11,107 bases of DNA from positions 1 through 11,107 of the forward strand of contig JAICQC010000119.1 in assembly GCA_025938055.1 (NCBI GenBank), in the 5' to 3' direction. Source of the stretch: Anaerolineales bacterium. Lineage in GTDB: Bacteria > Chloroflexota > Anaerolineae > Anaerolineales > Villigracilaceae. Positions 6,877 through 11,107 of this stretch are shown here, piece by piece. The position numbers and the translations under genes are program-made. Within the stretch, counting starts at the first letter, position 1, and each line of letters begins with the position of its first letter. The notes under the pieces are model-generated. The model was not told where the DNA came from, searched no databases, and was given only the letters and a program-made list of their open reading frames with translations.

Positions 6877-7683
6877 CTAACGTTCGAACGTTTGCACGTT
6901 CAAACCCAATAATTCACGGACTTTGGCAGCAATATCCGGCGCCGTGATAAGCGCCTCACCGACAAGGATTGCATCCACCTTCGCCCGCGCTAATCGTTCC
7001 ACATCACTTGCATTAAAGATCCCAGATTCAGCAACGACAACAATATCATCCGGGATCGTTGGGCGCAAGCGTTCCGTTGTCTCAAGAGTAACATCAAACG
7101 TGGCAAGGTTGCGGTTGTTGATGCCCATCAATTTTATATCTTTCAACTTCAGCGCTCTTTCGGTCTCAGCTTCATCATGGACTTCCACCAGCGGCGTCAA
7201 ACCTAATTCAAGGGCGAGCGCGTGTAAGTCAGTAAAGTGTTTATCGTCTTTCAGCGCGGCGGTAATAAGCAGGACGGCGTCTGCCCCGTTGGCTCTCGAT
7301 TCGTAGAGTTGAGCTTCATCGATGATGAAGTCTTTTCTCAGTAATGGTAATCCCATGTTACGAGTAAACCGTAATTCATGAAGAGTCTCGAGTTTGCCCA
7401 GAAAGAACTTCTCATCCGTGAGCACACTGATCGCAGACGCTCCGTTTTGAGCATAGATATCCGCTACCTGGAACAGGTCGAGATGCGGGGCAAGGATTCC
7501 CTTGGAGGGCGAGGCACGCTTGAGTTCGGCAATCAGGCGCGGGCTACGCGAGTCATAGAGGCGGATTGCGGAGAGAAAATCCCTTGGGGCTGGAGACGCC
7601 TCTGCGGCGCGGCGCAAGGCGTGCGCGTCGAGCGCCTCAATCTCTTTCCGCTTATGTGAGATGATCTCAGCCAGGATGCTCAT
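6877..7683 (-). CDS. trpC: Indole-3-glycerol phosphate synthase
   Basis: Closes the indole ring from carboxyphenylamino-deoxyribulose phosphate with loss of CO2 and water, supplying the substrate of TrpA. 268 residues, single-domain, not fused to Trp[12 protein letters not shown] (52-62) holds the catalytic Glu53 and Lys55; SVLTDEKFF (87-94) and LLRKDFIID (114-122, Lys117 as general acid) follow; LVEVHDEAE has Glu168, INNRNL the Asn at 189, and VVAESGI the Ser at 220; VGEALI is the last phosphate loop. The start overlaps the trpGD stop as ATGA and has no ribosome binding site, so translation is probably coupled to trpGD. The final residues LNVQTFER come from the trpC/trpF repeat. Confidence 0.96.
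   Translation of the reverse strand: MSILAEIISHKRKEIEALDAHALRRAAEASPAPRDFLSAIRLYDSRSPRLIAELKRASPSKGILAPHLDLFQVADIYAQNGASAISVLTDEKFFLGKLETLHELRFTRNMGLPLLRKDFIIDEAQLYESRANGADAVLLITAALKDDKHFTDLHALALELGLTPLVEVHDEAETERALKLKDIKLMGINNRNLATFDVTLETTERLRPTIPDDIVVVAESGIFNASDVERLARAKVDAILVGEALITAPDIAAKVRELLGLNVQTFER
6879..6901. repeat. Palindrome at the trpC/trpF junction
   Basis: AACGTTCGAACGTT (6879-6892) is a perfect 14-bp palindrome. A second, overlapping inverted repeat pairs GAACGT (6886-6891) with ACGTTC (6896-6901) around TTGC. Three iterations of an ACGTTC-like unit result. It encodes the last residues of TrpC (NVQTFER) and includes two bases of its TAG stop codon. Confidence 0.8.
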
Positions 7684-9302
7684 TGGAGGGTCTGGAAATC
7701 CTGTGAGAATTCAATCAGTGCATTGAGCTTGGCAAGGGCTTGACCGCTGTCCAGGGAGGCTGCAGCTTCTTCCAGCGCAGACTTGAAATCGCCAGTTTCC
7801 GCCGCCAGCGCGCCGGCCGCGTTGAGCAAAACGGACTCACGCCTTGCACCATTCAATTTGCCAGAGAGCAGCTCTCTCATCATCACCGCCGACTCGTCGG
7901 GTGTACCACCGCGCAGGTCTTGAATGGTGGAGACCGAGAAGCCAAGCTCGCTGGGATCGAGATCATACGTGCGAACCGCGCCATCCTTGAGGTGACTGAC
8001 CCGGTTCACGCCGCAGGTATTGAGCTCATCCGTGCCACCTGCGCCGTGGATAACCAGCGCCGCGCGGGAGCCCAGTTCTTTGAGCACGTTGGCGAGCGGC
8101 TCGGTGAGTGCAGGCGCAAAGACACCCGTCAACTGGATGTGCGCTCCCGCCGGGTTGGTGAGCGGACCCAGGATATTGAAGATGGTGCGCTGCCCGATCT
8201 CCTTGCGAGGACCGATGGCATGTCTCATCGCAGGGTGGAACTTGGGCGCGAACATAAAGCCAATACCAATCTGCTCGATGGCTTGCGCCACCTGCTCAGC
8301 CGTCAGGTCCAGGTTGACTCCGAGAGCCGAGAGGACATCTGCGCTGCCGCATTGAGATGAAGCGGCGCGGTTGCCGTGCTTGGCGACTTTGCGTCCTGTG
8401 CCTGCCAGGATGAACGCCGCGGCAGTAGAGATGTTGAACGTGTGTGCGCCGTCGCCGCCCGTGCCGACAATATCGTAAACAGGCTCGTCACTTTTGCTGA
8501 GCTGCACCCTGACTGCATTCTCACGCATTGCACGGACGGAACCGGTGATCTCAGGGATGGTCTCGCCTTTCATTCGGAGGGCGACCAGATACGCACCGAT
8601 CTGCGCGGGCGTGGCTCCCCCAGTCATGATGATGTTCATCGCCTCCTGTGCTTCCTCGGCGGTGAGATTGGTCCGGTTGATGGCTTTGGCAATAAAGGGT
8701 TTGAGCATGGCTTGTTCTCCTCCTGTCACAGGGGCAGGTTTCAGGTCTAAGAAGTTCTTGAGCAATTTCTTGCCGTGTTCGGTGAGGATCGATTCGGGGT
8801 GGAACTGAACGCCGTAGGTGGGATGTTCACGATGCCTGAGCGCCATGATCTCGCCCTCGGCAGTCGTGGCAAGGACTTCGAGCTCAGCGGGCACAGGTTC
8901 ATGGACGATCAAGGAATGGTAGCGCATCCCTTCGAATGGAGAGGGGATATCTTTGAAGATTCCCTGCCCGTTGTGGTTGACGGGTGAGGTCTTACCGTGC
9001 ATGAGGCGCGCGGCGCGGTCCACTTTGCCGCCATAGATGGCGCCGAGACACTGATGCCCGAGGCAGACGCCCAGCACAGGGATCTTTCCGGTAAAGTGTT
9101 TGACTGCCTCCGGAGAGACACCGCCATCCTTGATCGGTTCGCCTGGGCCCGGTGAGACGACGAGATGGTCAGGCTTGAGGGCGATCAGCTCATCCAGCGA
9201 GACCTGGTCGTTGCGGAAGACGCGGATCTCCGCCCCCAGTTCGCCGAGGTACTGGACGAGGTTGTAGGTGAAGGAGTCGTAATTGTCGATGAGTGCGAGC
9301 AT
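7680..9302 (-). CDS. trpGD: Fused anthranilate synthase glutaminase and anthranilate phosphoribosyltransferase (TrpGD)
   Basis: Bifunctional protein of 540 residues. The N-terminal class I glutamine amidotransferase (1-185) releases ammonia for Trp[14 protein letters not shown] opens it, the oxyanion motif is SPGPGEP (50-56), the nucleophile is Cys80 in GVCLGHQ, and His168/Glu170 in QFHPES complete the triad. After a linker of about 15 residues, the phosphoribosyltransferase (199-540) attaches anthranilate to PRPP: GTGGDG (280-285), NISTAAAF (290-297) and [17 protein letters not shown] (308-324) bind PRPP and metal, and [21 protein letters not shown] binds anthranilate and substrate. Start: ATG 9302, with AAGGAA about eight bases upstream. 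Fused TrpGD is known from E. coli. The linker still holds a strong ribosome binding site and an ATG (see site at 8706-8724). Confidence 0.96.
   Translation of the reverse strand: MLALIDNYDSFTYNLVQYLGELGAEIRVFRNDQVSLDELIALKPDHLVVSPGPGEPIKDGGVSPEAVKHFTGKIPVLGVCLGHQCLGAIYGGKVDRAARLMHGKTSPVNHNGQGIFKDIPSPFEGMRYHSLIVHEPVPAELEVLATTAEGEIMALRHREHPTYGVQFHPESILTEHGKKLLKNFLDLKPAPVTGGEQAMLKPFIAKAINRTNLTAEEAQEAMNIIMTGGATPAQIGAYLVALRMKGETIPEITGSVRAMRENAVRVQLSKSDEPVYDIVGTGGDGAHTFNISTAAAFILAGTGRKVAKHGNRAASSQCGSADVLSALGVNLDLTAEQVAQAIEQIGIGFMFAPKFHPAMRHAIGPRKEIGQRTIFNILGPLTNPAGAHIQLTGVFAPALTEPLANVLKELGSRAALVIHGAGGTDELNTCGVNRVSHLKDGAVRTYDLDPSELGFSVSTIQDLRGGTPDESAVMMRELLSGKLNGARRESVLLNAAGALAAETGDFKSALEEAAASLDSGQALAKLNALIEFSQDFQTLQ
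8706..8724 (-). promoter_or_regulatory. Internal ribosome binding site and ATG at the TrpG/TrpD boundary
   Basis: Within the fused gene, the coding strand reads AGGAGG (complement of 8719-8724), ten bases, then ATG (8708-8706), codon Met199. The overlapping GGAG is eight bases from the ATG. This ATG begins [20 protein letters not shown], exactly where stand-alone TrpD proteins start. The site could give extra free TrpD, or be a relic of separate genes. Confidence 0.6.
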
Positions 9303-9322
9303 AGTATTTTCCTTTTCATGTC

Positions 9323-9426
9323 GTTGCGAGGGCGTTAGCCCGAAGCAATCTCCCGTTAAACAGGCTGATTTTTATCGAATAGCGAACTCCACTTAATCGG
9401 AGATTGCTTCGCCTACGGCTCGCAAC
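9323..9426. repeat. Intergenic inverted-repeat element, copy A (trpS/trpGD)
   Basis: A 104-bp element with GTTGCGAG (9323-9330) and CGAAGCAATCTCC (9341-9353) on the left, and the exact complements GGAGATTGCTTCG (9399-9411) and CTCGCAAC (9419-9426) on the right, around a 45-bp centre. The short spacers between outer and inner arms differ, so the stem has an internal loop. It shares arm sequences with copy B at 10568-10688. No reading frame or transposase is present. Confidence 0.88.
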
Positions 9427-9487
9427 ACTTGCACCTGCATGCACACTTGCCCCGGGCGCAAGTGCCGGGGAGTGCAGGTGTGACAGG
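9427..9487. repeat. G+C-rich two-part hairpin downstream of trpS
   Basis: CACCTGCA (9432-9439) pairs with TGCAGGTG (9473-9480), and inside it CACTTGC (9444-9450) pairs with GCAAGTG (9458-9464) around CCCGGGC. It directly abuts copy A of the inverted-repeat element and starts within ten bases of the trpS stop codon. There is no T-run after the stem on the transcribed strand, so a classic terminator is not supported. With copy A it fills the 185-bp gap between trpS and trpGD. Confidence 0.75.
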
Positions 9488-10540
9488 TTAATCATATTCT
9501 CCAAACAGATCCACCTCATCGGCGAAGAGGTCAAACGAATATTCCAGCCCGGTGATCGAGCGCACGATATCCATGGTCTCTTTGGCTTCGGCTTGCATGC
9601 GTCGGATACCATTTGCAAGCACATCGCGCGGGATGGTTGGATGCGCAAGGTAATACGCACGCTTCTCCCGGAATGGCTCCAGGAAATCGTTGAGCGCTTT
9701 GGCAAGCTTCTTCTTGACTTCCACATCACCGACCTTGCCGACACGATAACGTTCCTTGAGGTCATCCACCTCCGCCTTGGAGGGGTTGAAGGCGTCGTGA
9801 TAAATGAAGACAGGGTTGCCCTCCACCGTGCCCGGATCTGTGGCACGCAGTCGCTTGGGATCGGTGTACATGCTCATTACTTTCTCTTCAACCGTCTTAG
9901 CATCATCGGAGAGGTAGATGGCATTGTTGAGTGACTTGCTCATCTTTGCTTGTCCATCTGTGCCCACGAGAGTAGGAACCTCGCCAATGATCGCTTCCGG
10001 CTCCGGGAAGACTTCGCCGTAGAGGTTGTTGAAGCGGCGGGCGATCTCGCGCGCCAGCTCCACATGAGACTGATTATCCTTCCCTACCGGCACAACCTGC
10101 GCGCGTGGCAGCAAGATATCCACCGCCTGCAGGACCGGGTAGCCGAGCAAGCCAAACGGCATCGAGTCGATGTTGGCATCACGCGCCATGTCCTTCAGGG
10201 AAGGGATGCGCTCCAGGCGCGGCACCGTAACCAGCATTTCGAACAGCAGGTTCAACTGGTACGTCTCGGGGATCGCCGACTGCACGAAGATCGTGCTGAC
10301 TTCCGGGTCGATGCCAACCGCCAGGTAATCCAATACGATCTCACGCACGTAGAGCGGGATGTCCTTGATGTACTGCGGGTCAGGCTTGGTGGTCAGAGTG
10401 TGCAAGTCAGCCAGAATGAAAAAGGATTCATACTGGTGCTGCATCCGCACGCGGTTCGCCAGCGAGCCCACGTAGTGACCGAGGTGTAAACGTCCCGTTG
10501 GGCGGTCACCGGTGAGGAGGCGGGGTTTGGTTTGAGTCAT
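9488..10540 (-). CDS. trpS: Tryptophan-tRNA ligase
   Basis: Charges tRNA-Trp with tryptophan using ATP (class I synthetase, homodimer). 350 residues, close to the usual 330. [18 protein letters not shown] (10-27) contains the HIGH-type motif HLGH (19-22); [20 protein letters not shown] (151-170) is the family signature; KMSKS (199-203) is the second ATP loop. The '[15 protein letters not shown]' form is that of one of the two bacterial TrpRS subfamilies rather than the 'IQPSG...HLGNY' form of E. coli. ATG 10540 is chosen because the conserved N-terminus starts there and AAAAGGAA lies upstream; the frame back to 10627 only reads through the repeat. The gene sits between trpE and trpGD, so charging capacity may rise with tryptophan synthesis. 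Confidence 0.95.
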   Translation of the reverse strand: MTQTKPRLLTGDRPTGRLHLGHYVGSLANRVRMQHQYESFFILADLHTLTTKPDPQYIKDIPLYVREIVLDYLAVGIDPEVSTIFVQSAIPETYQLNLLFEMLVTVPRLERIPSLKDMARDANIDSMPFGLLGYPVLQAVDILLPRAQVVPVGKDNQSHVELAREIARRFNNLYGEVFPEPEAIIGEVPTLVGTDGQAKMSKSLNNAIYLSDDAKTVEEKVMSMYTDPKRLRATDPGTVEGNPVFIYHDAFNPSKAEVDDLKERYRVGKVGDVEVKKKLAKALNDFLEPFREKRAYYLAHPTIPRDVLANGIRRMQAEAKETMDIVRSITGLEYSFDLFADEVDLFGEYD

Positions 10541-10567
10541 AATCGATTCCTTTTCTTCATTTTTTCT

Positions 10568-10688
10568 GTCATTGCGAGGGCACTGGTTTTGCCGGCGTGC
10601 CGTCAAAATCGCCCGAAGCAATCTCAATTTTGATTTTTGGCGATGTCAGAGATTGCTTCGTCGTTGCTACGCTCCTCCTCGCAATGAC
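10568..10688. repeat. Intergenic inverted-repeat element, copy B (trpE/trpS)
   Basis: A 121-bp element. GTCATTGCGAGG (10568-10579) and its exact complement CCTCGCAATGAC (10677-10688) are the ends; CGAAGCAATCTC (10614-10625) and GAGATTGCTTCG (10649-10660) are the inner arms. The left arm is longer than the right because it contains a small extra hairpin (TTTTG...CAAAA, with CGGC/GCCG inside, 10587-10608). It begins 2 bp after the trpE stop codon and ends 27 bp before the trpS start (in the direction of transcription). Non-coding and without transposase: a MITE- or REP-like repeat. Confidence 0.9.
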
Positions 10689-10689
10689 G

Positions 10690-11107
10690 TCAACTATTCG
10701 TTTCAGCCATATCAATCGCCCGCAGCATCGCAGACGCTTTATTCACGGTCTCCTGGAATTCCGTAGCGGGATCCGAATCCGCGACGATGCCGGCGCCTGC
10801 CTGCACGCTAACGGTCTGTCCGCGCCCGACCATCGTGCGGATGGCGAGACAGGTATCCATCGCGCCGTCGAAGCCGAAGTAACCGACCATGCCTGCATAC
10901 GCACCGCGTGCATCATGTTCCAGTTCGGAAATAATTTCCATGGCGCGGACCTTGGGCGCACCGCTGACGGTGCCAACCGGGAACGTAGCGCGTACCAGGT
11001 CAAAGGCGGTCAGCCCGCGGCGCAGAGTCCCTTCCACATGGGAGACGATATGCATGACGTGCGAATAACGTTCGATGGTAAAGAAGTCGGAGACTTTCAC
11101 TGTACCA
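10690..11107 (-). CDS. trpE: Anthranilate synthase component I, C-terminal part (start lies outside the window)
   Basis: Makes anthranilate from chorismate with ammonia from the TrpG domain; first step of the pathway and normally feedback-inhibited by tryptophan. Only the last 138 or so residues are visible, and the frame continues past the right edge. The chorismate-binding core is unmistakable: [57 protein letters not shown] and [20 protein letters not shown], containing the Glu and Gly-rich metal and chorismate site of the family. The tryptophan-binding N-terminal domain, and the operon promoter, cannot be examined here. First gene of the visible minus-strand run. Confidence 0.95.
   Translation of the reverse strand, partial: GTVKVSDFFTIERYSHVMHIVSHVEGTLRRGLTAFDLVRATFPVGTVSGAPKVRAMEIISELEHDARGAYAGMVGYFGFDGAMDTCLAIRTMVGRGQTVSVQAGAGIVADSDPATEFQETVNKASAMLRAIDMAETNS

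Noticed and set aside
9432..9480. G+C-rich hairpin after trpS as a terminator
   Set aside because: On the transcribed strand the stem is followed by mixed sequence, not a T-run, and the same operon appears to continue.
9404..9934. Long plus-strand frame opposite trpS, reaching back into the repeat
   Set aside because: Antisense shadow of trpS; the first part is only translated repeat.
9323..10688. Repeat copies A and B with trpS as a composite transposon or CRISPR-like array
   Set aside because: No transposase and no target duplication seen, only two copies with unequal arms, and the gene between is an ordinary trpS in an ordered operon.

Overview
The window looks like a bacterial chromosome segment of about 55% G+C. 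The gene content and the style of the intergenic repeats suggest a Chloroflexota bacterium of the Anaerolineae type. That assignment is an inference from memory of such genomes; there is no rRNA or other phylogenetic marker here. Genes lie in two blocks that converge near 3440-3600.

Plus-strand block (1-3440): the 3' part of a major facilitator superfamily (MFS) drug or metabolite exporter whose 5' end is outside the window; a 231-base gap holding a decayed coding-like scrap and two promoter candidates; then a compact run of three genes. These encode a VOC/glyoxalase-fold protein, a YCII/DGPF-motif protein and a long ECF sigma factor of the ECF42 type, with a C-terminal extension in place of a separate anti-sigma factor. 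ECF42 sigma factors are known to sit beside DGPF genes and to control them, so this is probably a self-contained regulatory module.

Minus-strand block (11107-3476): a tryptophan operon, read in the order trpE (3' part only), trpS, a fused trpGD, trpC, trpF, trpB, trpA, then a MOSC-domain gene 10 nt after trpA, and finally the N-terminal stub of an antibiotic-biosynthesis-monooxygenase (ABM)-like gene that begins at an ATGA overlap with the MOSC stop. Together the enzymes convert chorismate to tryptophan, and TrpS charges tRNA-Trp with the product. The operon promoter and any leader or attenuator would lie beyond the right edge.

The most unusual structure is the set of short palindromic elements at five junctions of this operon (trpE/trpS, trpS/trpGD, trpC/trpF, trpF/trpB, trpB/trpA). 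They differ in sequence. Two of them supply C-terminal residues of TrpC and TrpF, and a palindrome-like 48-bp segment is also inserted in frame inside trpA. The two largest belong to one inverted-repeat family with 'ttgcgagg' ends and 'cgaagcaatctc' inner arms. Also notable are a strong ribosome binding site and ATG kept inside the trpGD fusion exactly where trpD should start, and very low tryptophan content in the Trp enzymes (3 Trp in roughly 2,180 residues).

I found no rRNA, tRNA, CRISPR array, insertion sequence or phage gene. I see no wholly new system; the interest lies in the repeats, the fusion and the ECF42 module.
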